Origin: Flavobacteriales bacterium | GTDB lineage: Bacteria; Bacteroidota; Bacteroidia; Flavobacteriales_F; PHOS-HE28 | Reading direction: 5' to 3' | NCBI GenBank assembly: GCA_016788205.1 | Contig: JAEUTA010000030.1 | Location: 1 to 64,000 of the forward strand | DNA length: 64,000 bases | Shown here: one piece after another, positions 9,953 through 18,284 of the stretch | Numbering within the stretch: position 1 is the first letter of the stretch | Layout: each line of letters starts with the position of its first letter | The notes under the pieces: model-generated | Seen by the model: only the letters and a program-made list of their open reading frames with translations | What the model was told of the DNA's origin: nothing | Database searches by the model: none | Program-made: the position numbers and the translations under genes

Positions 9953-11326
9953 CTATTGGGTTATCGAAAGTAACACGCGCTTCCGGATCGCCTTAGGGCC
10001 GTAGTTCTTTTGGAAATGGAGCGTGAGCAAGATACCACGCATGGTCATCCAGCCGAGGAAGGCGGTCCATACGGCGTGCAGTTCCCAGCCCAGCGTATCC
10101 GTTCCGTAGATCAATGGGACGAAGACCCCGAAGGTGGAGATCAGCAGCACGTTCCGCAGGATCTTGCCATCGCCGAGGCCTTTGTACACGCCATCGAAGG
10201 CGAAGGCCACGGCATTGATCGGCTGGGTGAGCACCACCATCCAGAAGACGCCGGTGAGGAGTGACAGGACCGCGACATCCGTGGTGAACAGGGTGCCGAT
10301 GTACGCGTAGTCCAGCAGATATACCAGGGAAAGCCCGGCACCGATCAAGACACTTTGCCGTACCACGCGCCAGCTGACGCGATACACGCTGCCCCAGTCC
10401 TTGGCGCCAACGAAGCGACCCACGAGCACGCTGCCCGCCGCCGCGTACCCATCGATGAAGAAGGCGCTGAACAACCATACCTGCATGGCGATACTGTGCG
10501 CGCCGATATGCGCTTGTCCATACCCTGTGGCGAAACGGTTCCCTAGGTAGTAGCACGCGTTCAGCGCGATGGTGCGCGCGAAGAGGTTGCCGCTCAGCAG
10601 CCACAGATGCAGCAGCTCGGGATGTTTCCAACTGCGTGGGAAGAAGGTGAACGGCGTGCGGGCGACCATGATCACCACCGCGGTGATGAACATCACGGCT
10701 TGTGCGATCAAACTGGCCCAGGCACTTCCCACGATGCCCATCGACGCGATGCCGAAGTGACCGAAGATGAGCACCGGGTTCAGCGCGAGGTTCACACCGG
10801 CACCCAGCAGGCTGATCCACATGCCCCAGTTCAGGTTCTGGATACCACGGAACGCACCGGTGATGGCGAAGGTGGCCAGCACGATCGGGAAGCCGAAGCT
10901 GCGGATGTGGTAGTACTCAACAGCTTTCCGTAGCACCTCACCCTCGGCGTTGTACAGTCTGAAAATGGGCTCCGAGAACATGTTGGTGAGCGCGAAGAAG
11001 CCGAAGCCCAGGATGAAATTCATCCACACGGCGATCGGCACCAGCCCGGCGATCTCGGGCAGGCGTTGTTCGCCGTAGTAGCGCGAGACGACAGCGAGTA
11101 CAGCACTCCGCGTTTGCGCCAGCACCCACACCACGAGCAGGAAGAAGCTGCTGGAGATCCCTACGGCCGCAAGGTCCGCTGTGCCCAGGCTGCCTACGAA
11201 GGCCGTATCCACCAACGAGATGATCGGCTCTGCGATGCCGCTGATGATCGCGGGCACAGCAAGACGGTCGAGGTCACGCGGTTCGAACGAACGGGGGATG
11301 CGGCGGACTTTCGGCGAGCGGCTCAC
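9953..11326 (-). CDS. MATE-family efflux transporter
   Basis: A 457-residue inner-membrane protein with about 12 hydrophobic helices in two similar halves: LAVPAIISGIAEPIISLVDT at the start and TGVFWMVVLTQPINAVAFAF in the second half. This is the MATE (MatE) family, Na+- or H+-driven exporters of drugs and other cations. The start is a GTG at 11326, 7 nt after a CATCTTTG -7 box, so a leaderless GTG-initiated message is likely. The small barrel gene downstream is probably in the same transcript. Confidence 0.92.
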   Translation of the reverse strand: MSRSPKVRRIPRSFEPRDLDRLAVPAIISGIAEPIISLVDTAFVGSLGTADLAAVGISSSFFLLVVWVLAQTRSAVLAVVSRYYGEQRLPEIAGLVPIAVWMNFILGFGFFALTNMFSEPIFRLYNAEGEVLRKAVEYYHIRSFGFPIVLATFAITGAFRGIQNLNWGMWISLLGAGVNLALNPVLIFGHFGIASMGIVGSAWASLIAQAVMFITAVVIMVARTPFTFFPRSWKHPELLHLWLLSGNLFARTIALNACYYLGNRFATGYGQAHIGAHSIAMQVWLFSAFFIDGYAAAGSVLVGRFVGAKDWGSVYRVSWRVVRQSVLIGAGLSLVYLLDYAYIGTLFTTDVAVLSLLTGVFWMVVLTQPINAVAFAFDGVYKGLGDGKILRNVLLISTFGVFVPLIYGTDTLGWELHAVWTAFLGWMTMRGILLTLHFQKNYGPKAIRKRVLLSITQ

Positions 11327-11333
11327 GGGCCTG

Positions 11334-11341
11334 CAAAGATG
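11334..11341 (-). promoter_or_regulatory. -7 box, MATE gene
   Basis: CATCTTTG on the minus strand (7 of 8 conserved positions tolerated by TAnnTTTG) ends 7 nt before the GTG start at 11326. Confidence 0.4.
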
Positions 11342-11350
11342 CGCAGTGCA

Positions 11351-12796
11351 TCAGGGAACCAACGGCTGCACACGGTAGAGCGTCCACGGCTTTTGTCCTT
11401 CATCCCACGTGTACCAGCGCATCACTGTGGTGGACCAGGTCGGTTCCGTGCGCACCAATGCGGTCAGGTTGGAACGGTCGTCCGGAATTGGCATCGGCAT
11501 TCCATCCTGGACCACGAGGAAGTCCAAGCGCTCAGCGTGATCGAATGGAACATGTGGCGGTACGACTTCTTCTTCTGTGCCCGCCGGGCGATAGAAGTCG
11601 GGCAGCATGATGCGCCAGGCGATGGGTAGGTCGATCGCATAGCCCACATGATCACCAGGTTTCGACAATCGATGCAGCACTTCAGCGATCCGCACGCGGC
11701 CTTCTCCTGCGGAACTGCTCATCACCACAACAAGTCCGATGAAGTTCACGAGAACAAGTGTTCCAGCGAGCACGAACAGGATGGTACGTGCATCTTTCAA
11801 TACGCGCGACTCTGACACCAATGCCCATGCTGTGATCAAGATCCAGGGGACCAGATCAGCAAGCGGATAGAGGAAGCGTAGCTCTTTGTGTCCGATGGCG
11901 CTGTGTACGAGCAAGTAGGGAAGTACACACCACACGCCCAGATGCTTCGGCCGTTTGACGAGCAGGACCACGAAGGCGAACAGCACCGCGACACCGATCG
12001 GCGGTAGCGCATATTTCACGATCCATGGTGGGTAGTAGCACCACGGCAACTCGTCGAAGACCGGTGATCCAGAACCCGTGATACCCATGCGCAAATAGTT
12101 CCACGTGGTGGGCGTGAAGCTCCCGTAGAAGGCTTGGTCGAGTGCGACTCCGGCGATCAGGACGACCAGTGTACCGCCTCCCAAAAGCAGCAGACTGCGC
12201 ACACGTTCCTTGCGAACGACCACCATCCAAGCGATGGCGGAGAGCACGATCAGTCCGGTCGGCGCACGGCAGAGCATGGCGATCCCGGCGAACACACCCG
12301 CTTGGAACGCCCACATTTTTCCGCGTTGAAGAATGGCCGTGAGCATGAACAGGAGGAAGATCCCCGACCAACCTTCACTGCTGAAGCGTACATGCAGAAA
12401 GGGAAGGAACCAGAGCAGATAGGCCATGATGATGTAGGCCTTTTGCCAACGCTGGTCCAGTGTTGAAGTCGTTGCGCGCACGAAACCACGGACGGCGATC
12501 AGCGCCAACACCGCGGTCAACAAACGCAGCAGGAGCGTGCGCGTGAACGGGTCGCCGAAACCGCAGGCATCCACCACACGGAACATGCCCACTGCGATCC
12601 AGGGTTGCAGCGATGAACGTATCCCCGCATCGAACTCCCACGCCAGGTGTTCCACAGGAAGTTCGCCGAGCTTCCATTGCGCGAAGGCCACGATCTGGAA
12701 GTGCTCATCCGCACTGTGGTAGCCCGTGCTGTTCCACGCGGTGATCAGATACACCAACACGGCGGCCAAGAACACGGTGCGATGGAAGCGCGGCAT
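11351..12796 (-). CDS. GT22 (Alg9/PIG-B-like) mannosyltransferase family protein
   Basis: A 481-residue polytopic membrane protein. The early loop has the acidic motif SADEHFQI and the sequence WEFDAGIRSSLQPW, matching the W-E-..-G-I-R-S...P pattern of GT22 mannosyltransferases. A later loop has HKELRFLYPL, the family's HKEERFLYP hallmark. Such enzymes use polyprenyl-phosphate sugars at the outer face of the membrane; the acceptor here is unknown (lipid or glycoprotein glycan). An in-frame GTG 6 nt upstream (12802) is an alternative start and lies 4 nt from a CACCTTCG box. It lies downstream of icd across a terminator. Confidence 0.85.
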   Translation of the reverse strand: MPRFHRTVFLAAVLVYLITAWNSTGYHSADEHFQIVAFAQWKLGELPVEHLAWEFDAGIRSSLQPWIAVGMFRVVDACGFGDPFTRTLLLRLLTAVLALIAVRGFVRATTSTLDQRWQKAYIIMAYLLWFLPFLHVRFSSEGWSGIFLLFMLTAILQRGKMWAFQAGVFAGIAMLCRAPTGLIVLSAIAWMVVVRKERVRSLLLLGGGTLVVLIAGVALDQAFYGSFTPTTWNYLRMGITGSGSPVFDELPWCYYPPWIVKYALPPIGVAVLFAFVVLLVKRPKHLGVWCVLPYLLVHSAIGHKELRFLYPLADLVPWILITAWALVSESRVLKDARTILFVLAGTLVLVNFIGLVVVMSSSAGEGRVRIAEVLHRLSKPGDHVGYAIDLPIAWRIMLPDFYRPAGTEEEVVPPHVPFDHAERLDFLVVQDGMPMPIPDDRSNLTALVRTEPTWSTTVMRWYTWDEGQKPWTLYRVQPLVP

Positions 12797-12823
12797 ACTC
12801 ACCCCACGAAGGTGCGGAAAAGC

Positions 12824-12846
12824 GAACGGGCCCGAAAGGCCCGTTC
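12824..12846 (-). terminator. Terminator of icd
   Basis: GAACGGGCC-CGAAA-GGCCCGTTC is a perfect 9-bp stem 22 bp beyond the icd stop. It separates icd from the mannosyltransferase gene. Confidence 0.75.
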
Positions 12847-12867
12847 AATGTGATATCGGATGTCGAC

Positions 12868-14088
12868 TTAAGCGCGCTCCAGCTCCTCGCGCAGCGCAGC
12901 CATGAAGAGCTCCGTGGTCAGGTACTTGTCGGCCGTCACCTTGTCGCCGTGGATGCACACCGCGAGGTCCTTCGTCATCTTGCCGCTCTCCACCGTGCGG
13001 ATGCACACGGCCTCCAGCTTGTTGGCGAAGTCGATCAGGGCTTGGTTGCCATCCAGCTTGCCACGGAAGGCCAGTCCACGCGTCCAGGCGAAGATGCTGG
13101 CGATCGGGTTGGTGCTCGTGGGTTTGCCCTGCTGGTGCTGGCGGTAGTGACGGGTCACCGTGCCGTGCGCGGCTTCGGCTTCCATCGTCTTGCCATCGGG
13201 TGTGATCAGTACGCTCGTCATCAGGCCCAACGAGCCGAAGCCTTGTGCCACGGTATCGCTCTGCACATCGCCGTCGTAGTTCTTGCAGGCCCACACGTAG
13301 CCACCGCTCCACTTCATGGCGCTGGCCACCATGTCGTCGATCAAGCGGTGCTCGTACACGATCCCCGCCTCCTGGAACTTCGTTTTAAAGTGTTTCTGGT
13401 AGGTCTCTTCGAAGATGTCCTTGAAACGACCGTCATACTTTTTCAGGATCGTGTTCTTCGTGCTCAGGTACAGCGGCCACTTCTTCGAGAGCGCCAGGTT
13501 GAAGCAGCTCATCGCGAAGCCTTCGATGCTCTCGTCGGTGTTGTACATGCTCATGGCCACCCCGTTGCCTTCGAAGTCGTACACGTTCCAGGTCTGAACC
13601 TCGCCTCCGTCTTCGGGTGTGAAGGTCATCGTGAGTTTACCCTTGCCTTTGATCACCGCATCGCTCGCGCGGTACTGATCACCGAAGGCGTGACGGCCGA
13701 TGACGATCGGTTGCGTCCAACCTGGCACCAGGCGCGGGATGTTGCTGATCACGATGGGCTCGCGGAAAACCGTTCCGTTCAGGATATTGCGGATCGTCCC
13801 GTTCGGGCTCTTCCACATCTGCTTCAATCCGAACTCCTTCACACGTTCCTCATCCGGCGTGATCGTGGCGCACTTGATGCCCACGCTGTGTTTCAGGATG
13901 GCCTTGGCGCTTTCCACCGTGATCTTGTCGTCGGTCTTGTCGCGGCTCTCGATACCGAGGTCGTAGTACTCGATGGGGACATCCACGTAGGGCAGGATCA
14001 GTTCATCCTTGATCCACTTCCAGATGATACGGGTCATCTCATCGCCGTCCAGTTCCACGACGGGCTTCGCCACTTTGATCTTCGACAT
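12868..14088 (-). CDS. icd: NADP-dependent isocitrate dehydrogenase
   Basis: A 406-residue TCA-cycle enzyme converting isocitrate to 2-oxoglutarate. [19 protein letters not shown] at the start, [19 protein letters not shown] (substrate loop) and [20 protein letters not shown] (cofactor region) identify the eukaryotic-type homodimeric NADP-IDH, not the E. coli Icd type. The length is typical for the family. It has its own promoter (-7 TACTTTCG at 14125-14132, 36 nt before the ATG) and terminator, so it is monocistronic. Aconitase lies elsewhere in this window (26475). Confidence 0.97.
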   Translation of the reverse strand: MSKIKVAKPVVELDGDEMTRIIWKWIKDELILPYVDVPIEYYDLGIESRDKTDDKITVESAKAILKHSVGIKCATITPDEERVKEFGLKQMWKSPNGTIRNILNGTVFREPIVISNIPRLVPGWTQPIVIGRHAFGDQYRASDAVIKGKGKLTMTFTPEDGGEVQTWNVYDFEGNGVAMSMYNTDESIEGFAMSCFNLALSKKWPLYLSTKNTILKKYDGRFKDIFEETYQKHFKTKFQEAGIVYEHRLIDDMVASAMKWSGGYVWACKNYDGDVQSDTVAQGFGSLGLMTSVLITPDGKTMEAEAAHGTVTRHYRQHQQGKPTSTNPIASIFAWTRGLAFRGKLDGNQALIDFANKLEAVCIRTVESGKMTKDLAVCIHGDKVTADKYLTTELFMAALREELERA

Positions 14089-14124
14089 CGCTCGGTTCTC
14101 GTTGTTCGTTCTTGGTTCCGGCTG

Positions 14125-14132
14125 CGAAAGTA
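14125..14132 (-). promoter_or_regulatory. -7 box, icd
   Basis: TACTTTCG on the minus strand matches TAnnTTTG except for one base and lies 36 nt before the icd ATG. Confidence 0.4.
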
Positions 14133-14193
14133 CCCCTGCGCGGCCGCACGACGAAACCGCTCGTTCAGATTGCCGTCACCCGATCGTCAAGGC

Positions 14194-14727
14194 TCACCGA
14201 ACGGGCCGGAAGAAGTACTGCGAACGCCCGCTTCCGCCACCGGCCATGAGGAAGATGTTCGCCGTGTTCTCCCACTTGTTGTCAATTACCAAGCTGCCGT
14301 CGTTGGTCAGCGTAAGTCGAATCCGGTTCACCTGCCTGCTCCCATGGATGATGGGGAATGCGGGGGGGACCTCCTTGATGTCTTTGTGAGTGAAGATCTC
14401 GACGTATCCACGCTTCGAAAAGCGCCCTGTGAACTGCTCTGTGCGGCGGCTCATCCCATCCATGAAGTTCAGCGTGATCCGACCCTGCCGATCAACGGAC
14501 AGGTTGACGGTATCGGTACCAGTGGTTGGAAGCTCTAACACACGGAAGAGGTCAGGTACGGGCCCATGCTTGTGTTGCGATCGTGCTGGTTGCACCGCGA
14601 ATGTGCCGGAGAAACCGGACGTTACAGACACGAGTTCCGCCCTGCTCACCTTCATGCCCGAACCGCAGCCCTGAACGACCACGGATAGAGCGACCATGAT
14701 CCAGACAAGTGGTCGCGATGAAGACAT
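14194..14727 (-). CDS. Lipoprotein of unknown function downstream of dnaX
   Basis: A 177-residue protein. The N-terminal signal ends in VVVQGCGSG (lipobox), so it is probably a membrane-anchored periplasmic lipoprotein. The mature domain contains FSGTFAVQP and YVEIFTHKDIKEVPP and looks like a small beta-sandwich, but I recognise no family. It starts 10 nt after the dnaX stop and is probably co-transcribed with dnaX. Function unknown. Confidence 0.72.
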   Translation of the reverse strand: MSSSRPLVWIMVALSVVVQGCGSGMKVSRAELVSVTSGFSGTFAVQPARSQHKHGPVPDLFRVLELPTTGTDTVNLSVDRQGRITLNFMDGMSRRTEQFTGRFSKRGYVEIFTHKDIKEVPPAFPIIHGSRQVNRIRLTLTNDGSLVIDNKWENTANIFLMAGGGSGRSQYFFRPVR

Positions 14728-14737
14728 GTATCCGTGA

Positions 14738-16492
14738 TCACCCCAGATCCAGGTCCAGTTCCTCGCGCAACTTCAGCAGTGCGGGGTTCTTCTCCGCCAT
14801 CAGCTTGAACTTGTCCAGCGCAGTGAAACGTGGCTTCACGGACACTTCCTCCTTGCGCACTTCCAGTTCGAGACCCATGTCGTCCATCTGTCTGCGCAGG
14901 TAGCCGAGCAGTTCGGGTTTCTCGTCGCGCATATAATTCTCTTGCACTGCATTGACGATGGGAAAAGCGATGCGTCCGGGTCCGATCACTTCGGGTTCGC
15001 GAGCCATCAAGGTGGCGTGAAGGCTGTCGCGTTTGCGCTGCTTCTGAGCGAGCGCGTAGTCACGCCAGACCTTCAACAACAGTGCGGGATTCACCTCTTT
15101 GCTGGAAGCGGGCATGCCCGTGCCGTTGTCGGATTCGAGAACGACCGGTGCAGCCTCCACCGCAGCTTCAGCGACCGTGCTCTTGATGCTGACCTGTCCG
15201 GCAAGTCGGCGTTTCGGCGTGTAATCCGAAGTGACAGGCTCGCGCACAACCGCTGGCGCAACAGGCTGTGTTTGCGCCACAACAGGTCGTGCCGCAGGTG
15301 GAATAGGTGCGGAAGGTTCCGCCGCAATCACCGGTTTCGGCGCTGCGGGAGCCGCTACGCTGACGTCAGGACTTTTTTTTTGAGCCGATGTATCCTCTGC
15401 GGCGTTGATGCGGCAGAGCTGTACCAACGTGAGTTCCACCAAAAGGCGCGGCTCCTTGCTCGCCTTGTACTGGCTGTCGCACTGCGCGAGGCGATCCAAG
15501 CCACGGACGAGCAGTTCACGGTCCACGCGCTGGGCCTGGTCACCGTAACGTGCGGTGAGGTCTTCGCCCACTTCCAACAACGGCAACGTGCGCGGGTCCT
15601 GGCTCACGAGCAGGTCGCGGAAATGGCGACCGAGACCGGCGACGAACAAGTGACCGTCGAAACCCTGTTGCAAGATCGTGTTGTATTCCACCAGTACCGC
15701 CGGGATGTCGCCGCGGATGATGCTGTCCGTGATGCGGAAGTAGTGCTCGTGGTCCAGCACGTTCAGGTTCTTCACCACATCCTGGTAGGTGAGTCTGTTC
15801 CCGCAGAAACTGACGAGCTGGTCGAAGATGGAGAGCGCATCGCGTAAGCCCCCGTCGGCTTTCTGCGCGATCACGTGCAAGGCTTGCGCATCGGCTTCGA
15901 TGCCTTCTTTCTGGGCGATTCCCGCGAGGTGCTTGCTGATGTCCGAGATCATGATCCGTCGGAAATCGAACACCTGGCAGCGGCTCAGGATGGTGGGCAG
16001 GATCTTGTGCTTCTCCGTGGTGGCCAGGATAAAGATGGCGTAGGAGGGAGGCTCTTCCAGCGTTTTCAGGAACGCGTTGAACGCCGCCGAACTGAGCATG
16101 TGCACCTCATCGATGATGTACACCTTTTTGGTGCCCACCTGCGGCGCTATGCTCACCTGCAGGATCAGGTTGCGGATGTCGTCGACGCTGTTGTTGCTGG
16201 CGGCATCGAGCTCGAAGATGTTCAGGCTGTGGCCCTCTTCAAAAGTCTTGCACGGCGCGCACTGCCCGCAGGCCACCAGATCCTCGCCGAGGTTCTCACA
16301 GTTGATCGTACGTGCCAGGATCCGCGCGCAGGTCGTTTTCCCAACGCCCCGTGGCCCCGTGAACAGGAAGGCCGAGGCGAGGTGGTTGCTGCGGATGGCG
16401 TTCTTCAGCGTTTCGGTCACGGCCTCCTGGCCCACGACGGTATCGAAGGTGGCCGGACGGTACTTACGGGCGCTGACGACGAACTGGTCCAT
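14738..16492 (-). CDS. dnaX: DNA polymerase III subunit tau/gamma
   Basis: The 584-residue clamp-loader ATPase. It has Walker A GPRGVGKT at 46-53, zinc-finger cysteines 65, 75, 78 and 81, Walker B DEVH at 128-131 and the SRC sensor (ILSRCQVFDFRR) near 165. Domain III ends near residue 360, followed by a Pro/Ala-rich linker and a tau-type C-terminal domain (about 465-584). At codons 371-374 the mRNA has CAA-AAA-AAA-AGT, a nine-A run. A -1 shift there gives K-S-stop after two codons, so a gamma-like product of about 375 residues is predicted, as in Thermus and E. coli. A TATCTTCG -7 box lies 11 nt before the ATG. Confidence 0.97.
   Translation of the reverse strand: MDQFVVSARKYRPATFDTVVGQEAVTETLKNAIRSNHLASAFLFTGPRGVGKTTCARILARTINCENLGEDLVACGQCAPCKTFEEGHSLNIFELDAASNNSVDDIRNLILQVSIAPQVGTKKVYIIDEVHMLSSAAFNAFLKTLEEPPSYAIFILATTEKHKILPTILSRCQVFDFRRIMISDISKHLAGIAQKEGIEADAQALHVIAQKADGGLRDALSIFDQLVSFCGNRLTYQDVVKNLNVLDHEHYFRITDSIIRGDIPAVLVEYNTILQQGFDGHLFVAGLGRHFRDLLVSQDPRTLPLLEVGEDLTARYGDQAQRVDRELLVRGLDRLAQCDSQYKASKEPRLLVELTLVQLCRINAAEDTSAQKKSPDVSVAAPAAPKPVIAAEPSAPIPPAARPVVAQTQPVAPAVVREPVTSDYTPKRRLAGQVSIKSTVAEAAVEAAPVVLESDNGTGMPASSKEVNPALLLKVWRDYALAQKQRKRDSLHATLMAREPEVIGPGRIAFPIVNAVQENYMRDEKPELLGYLRRQMDDMGLELEVRKEEVSVKPRFTALDKFKLMAEKNPALLKLREELDLDLG
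15366..15382 (-). promoter_or_regulatory. Putative dnaX slippage/frameshift site (nine-A run)
   Basis: On the mRNA, C followed by nine A (15373-15381) lies in frame as CAA AAA AAA AGT. Shifting back one base, or adding one A by polymerase slippage, reads AAG TCC TGA, the stop being at 15366-15368. The site lies at residue 371, just past clamp-loader domain III, which is where gamma forms end in other bacteria. Confidence 0.6.
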
Positions 16493-16503
16493 GATGATCG
16501 GGG

Positions 16504-16511
16504 CGAAGATA
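16504..16511 (-). promoter_or_regulatory. -7 box, dnaX
   Basis: TATCTTCG on the minus strand ends 11 nt before the dnaX ATG. It has one mismatch to TAnnTTTG. Confidence 0.4.
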
Positions 16512-16577
16512 GACGGGCGTGGTGCGCAGCCCGGAGCCGGATATCAACAGCTGTGGAAAGCGGTTGAATGTGCTCTT

Positions 16578-16704
16578 AGCTGCTGGCTTCTGGCTATTGG
16601 CTGGTTCGTGCGTTCCGGCACGTCAGAGCAGATCTTCGGGTATGGCGCTGCCCCCTTCGTTAACCGAAAAGCGGCCAGCAGCCAATAGCCAGAAGCCAGC
16701 AGCT
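16578..16704. repeat. 26-bp perfect inverted repeat, TGGCT-rich, with 75-bp spacer
   Basis: The left arm at 16578-16603 and the right arm at 16679-16704 are exact reverse complements. Each arm is built from repeated TGGCT-like words (GCTGGCTTCTGGCTATTGG). The right arm lies inside the 3' end of the small membrane-protein gene. The spacer carries no ORF. This could be a small MITE- or REP-like element, or a large terminator structure. Confidence 0.75.
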
Positions 16705-16947
16705 CAGCCCCCGTTCCTTCAGGAGGGCTTCCACCTTTCCGAGCTTGATCCTGTTCCTTGCCGCAATGGGCAGATAGACCAAGGGCAGGAAGCTCAGTAG
16801 GCCCGCTCCGTTCTTCACGGTACTGTACGTGGCGATGCCGATCAGTACGCCGATGAGGACGGCATCCATGATCTTCATGGGCTTCAGCCGCTTGGCTTCC
16901 AGCAACAGTTCCTCGTTCGTCAGTTCGGCGGGTTCCTTGGATACCAT
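16660..16947 (-). CDS. Small two-helix membrane protein of unknown function
   Basis: A 95-residue protein. An acidic N-terminal helix (ELTNEELLLEAKRLKPMK) is followed by two transmembrane segments (IMDAVLIGVLIGIATYS and LLSFLPLVYLPIAARN) and KVEALLKERG. The final 15 residues (LSCWLLAIGCWPLFG) are encoded by the right arm of the 26-bp inverted repeat and do not look native, so the original C-terminus was probably at or near ALLKERG. No family recognised; it resembles small FUN14/DUF-type inner-membrane proteins only in size. Transcribed toward dnaX. Confidence 0.65.
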   Translation of the reverse strand: MVSKEPAELTNEELLLEAKRLKPMKIMDAVLIGVLIGIATYSTVKNGAGLLSFLPLVYLPIAARNRIKLGKVEALLKERGLSCWLLAIGCWPLFG

Positions 16948-17057
16948 CGGGGAGAGCTTGGGTGGTCACGGCGAATCTATGTCCGGGTAAGCCGCTTCGC
17001 AGCTTTAGAGCGCGTGCTGAAGAAGGGTCTCGGAGCTATCCGGCTGGGATCCAACTG

Positions 17058-17088
17058 GTTGATTTTCCGGCGGATCTTCTTACATTTG
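17058..17088 (+). promoter_or_regulatory. Promoter of the rpsF-rpsR-rplI operon
   Basis: GTTG (17058-17061), a 19-bp spacer, then TACATTTG (17081-17088). This is a near-perfect Bacteroidota promoter (TTTG-N19-TAnnTTTG). The predicted start is near 17095, which leaves a leader of about 16 nt before the rpsF ATG. Confidence 0.75.
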
Positions 17089-17110
17089 CGCCCCAAATCA
17101 ACCGAAAGGC

Positions 17111-17476
17111 ATGACCAACCGGTACGAGACCGTCTTCATTCTAACTCCCGTTTTGTCTGAGGACCAGACAAAGGAGGCGGTAAAAAAGTTCAAAGACCTG
17201 TTGAAGGCAGGCAATGGTAAGGTCCACCATGAAGAGAGCTGGGGAATGCGCAAACTCGCGTATCCCATCCAGAAGAAGTCCTCGGGCTTCTACCACCTGA
17301 TCGAGTTCGAAAGCGAGGCTACCCTCGTGGCCAAGCTCGAGACCGAATACCGCCGTGACGAGCGTATCATCCGATTCTTGACCATCGTGATGGACAAGCA
17401 CCACATCGCCTTCGCCGAGAAGCGCCGTACCAAGCGCTCCACCAAGAAGGAGATCGTTGAACCCACTAACGCTTAA
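17111..17476 (+). CDS. rpsF: 30S ribosomal protein bS6
   Basis: A 121-residue ribosomal protein. YETVFILTPVLSEDQTKEAV opens the ferredoxin-like fold, and WGMRKLAYPIQKKSSGFYHLIEFE is diagnostic of S6. The basic tail EKRRTKRSTKK is a lineage extension. It binds S18 on the platform of the 30S subunit, next to the 3' end of 16S rRNA. In Flavobacterium, S6 and S18 with S21 help hide the anti-Shine-Dalgarno sequence, which fits the lack of such sites in this window. First gene of S6-S18-L9. Confidence 0.98.
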   Translation: MTNRYETVFILTPVLSEDQTKEAVKKFKDLLKAGNGKVHHEESWGMRKLAYPIQKKSSGFYHLIEFESEATLVAKLETEYRRDERIIRFLTIVMDKHHIAFAEKRRTKRSTKKEIVEPTNA

Positions 17477-17479
17477 GCC

Positions 17480-17749
17480 ATGGCCGCAGACAACAGCGAG
17501 ATCCGGTATCTCACCCCGATCGCCATCGAGACGAAGAAGGACAAGTACTGTCGCTTCAAGAAGATGGGGATCACCTACATCGATTACAAGGACGAGGAGT
17601 TCCTGCTGCGCTTCGTGAACGAGCAAGGCAAGATCCTTCCCCGCCGCCTCACCGGTACCAGCCTGAAGTATCAGCGCAAGGTCGGCCAAGCCATCAAGCG
17701 CAGCCGACACCTGGCCCTGATGCCGTACGTGGCTGATATGATGAAGTAA
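17480..17749 (+). CDS. rpsR: 30S ribosomal protein bS18
   Basis: An 89-residue ribosomal protein with [20 protein letters not shown] and the RNA-binding block [30 protein letters not shown], both diagnostic of S18. It forms a heterodimer with S6, whose gene ends 3 nt upstream. Length is normal. The start ATG follows the rpsF stop TAA by a few bases with no Shine-Dalgarno sequence visible. Confidence 0.98.
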   Translation: MAADNSEIRYLTPIAIETKKDKYCRFKKMGITYIDYKDEEFLLRFVNEQGKILPRRLTGTSLKYQRKVGQAIKRSRHLALMPYVADMMK

Positions 17750-17769
17750 CCTTCAACACGCCTACGAAC

Positions 17770-18216
17770 ATGGAAGTCATCCTGAAGAAAGACGTGGAGC
17801 ACCTGGGCTACGCCAACGACGTGGTGAAAGTGAAGGAAGGTTACGCCCGCAACTTCCTCCTGCCCCGTGGCCTCGCCGTGAGCGCCACCGAGAGCGAGAA
17901 GAAGCAGCTGGCCGAGACCATGAAGCAACGCGCCCACAAAGAGGCGAAGATCAAGACCGAAGCCGAGAAAATGGCCGCTGGTCTGGCCGACAAGACCCTG
18001 AAGATCGGTGCCAAAGCCGGTGAGAAGGGCAAGATCTTCGGTAGCGTCAACACCATCCAGATCGCTGACGCCATCCGCGCGCTCGGCTTCGAGGTGGATC
18101 GCAAGAACATCAAGCTGAAAGGTGAAGCCATCAAGTCCCTCGGCAAATACGAGGCTGAAGTGGTCTTCCACCGCGACGTGATCAAGACCATCCCCTTCGA
18201 GGTGGTGGAAGAGTGA
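17770..18216 (+). CDS. rplI: 50S ribosomal protein bL9
   Basis: A 148-residue ribosomal protein. The N-terminal rRNA-binding domain MEVILKKDVEHLGYANDVV..VKEGYARNFLLPRGLA is diagnostic. A long central helix (about 40-80) joins a C-terminal domain (FGSVNTIQIADAI..). L9 protrudes from the L1 stalk side of the 50S subunit and supports frame maintenance. Last gene of the S6-S18-L9 operon, closed by a strong terminator. Confidence 0.98.
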   Translation: MEVILKKDVEHLGYANDVVKVKEGYARNFLLPRGLAVSATESEKKQLAETMKQRAHKEAKIKTEAEKMAAGLADKTLKIGAKAGEKGKIFGSVNTIQIADAIRALGFEVDRKNIKLKGEAIKSLGKYEAEVVFHRDVIKTIPFEVVEE

Positions 18217-18239
18217 TCGCTGAGCAAGTGAACTGGGAG

Positions 18240-18268
18240 AAGGGGCCGAGAGGCCCCTTTTTCTTTTT
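18240..18268 (+). terminator. Terminator of rpsF-rpsR-rplI
   Basis: AAGGGGCC-GAGA-GGCCCCTT (18240-18259) followed by TTTCTTTTT, a textbook intrinsic terminator 24 bp after the rplI stop. Confidence 0.92.
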
Positions 18269-18284
18269 GCGATCTTCGAGCAGT

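Noticed and set aside
12850..14538. Long plus-strand frame opposite icd
   Set aside because: Antisense of the isocitrate dehydrogenase gene. The His- and Val-rich composition is typical of such shadows.
15373..15381. Nine-A run as a sequencing error in dnaX
   Set aside because: The reading frame is intact on both sides and encodes a normal tau. An error would break the frame, so the length is probably right.
17089..17110. S6:S18-binding leader RNA before rpsF
   Set aside because: The predicted leader is under 25 nt, too short to hold the known leader structure.
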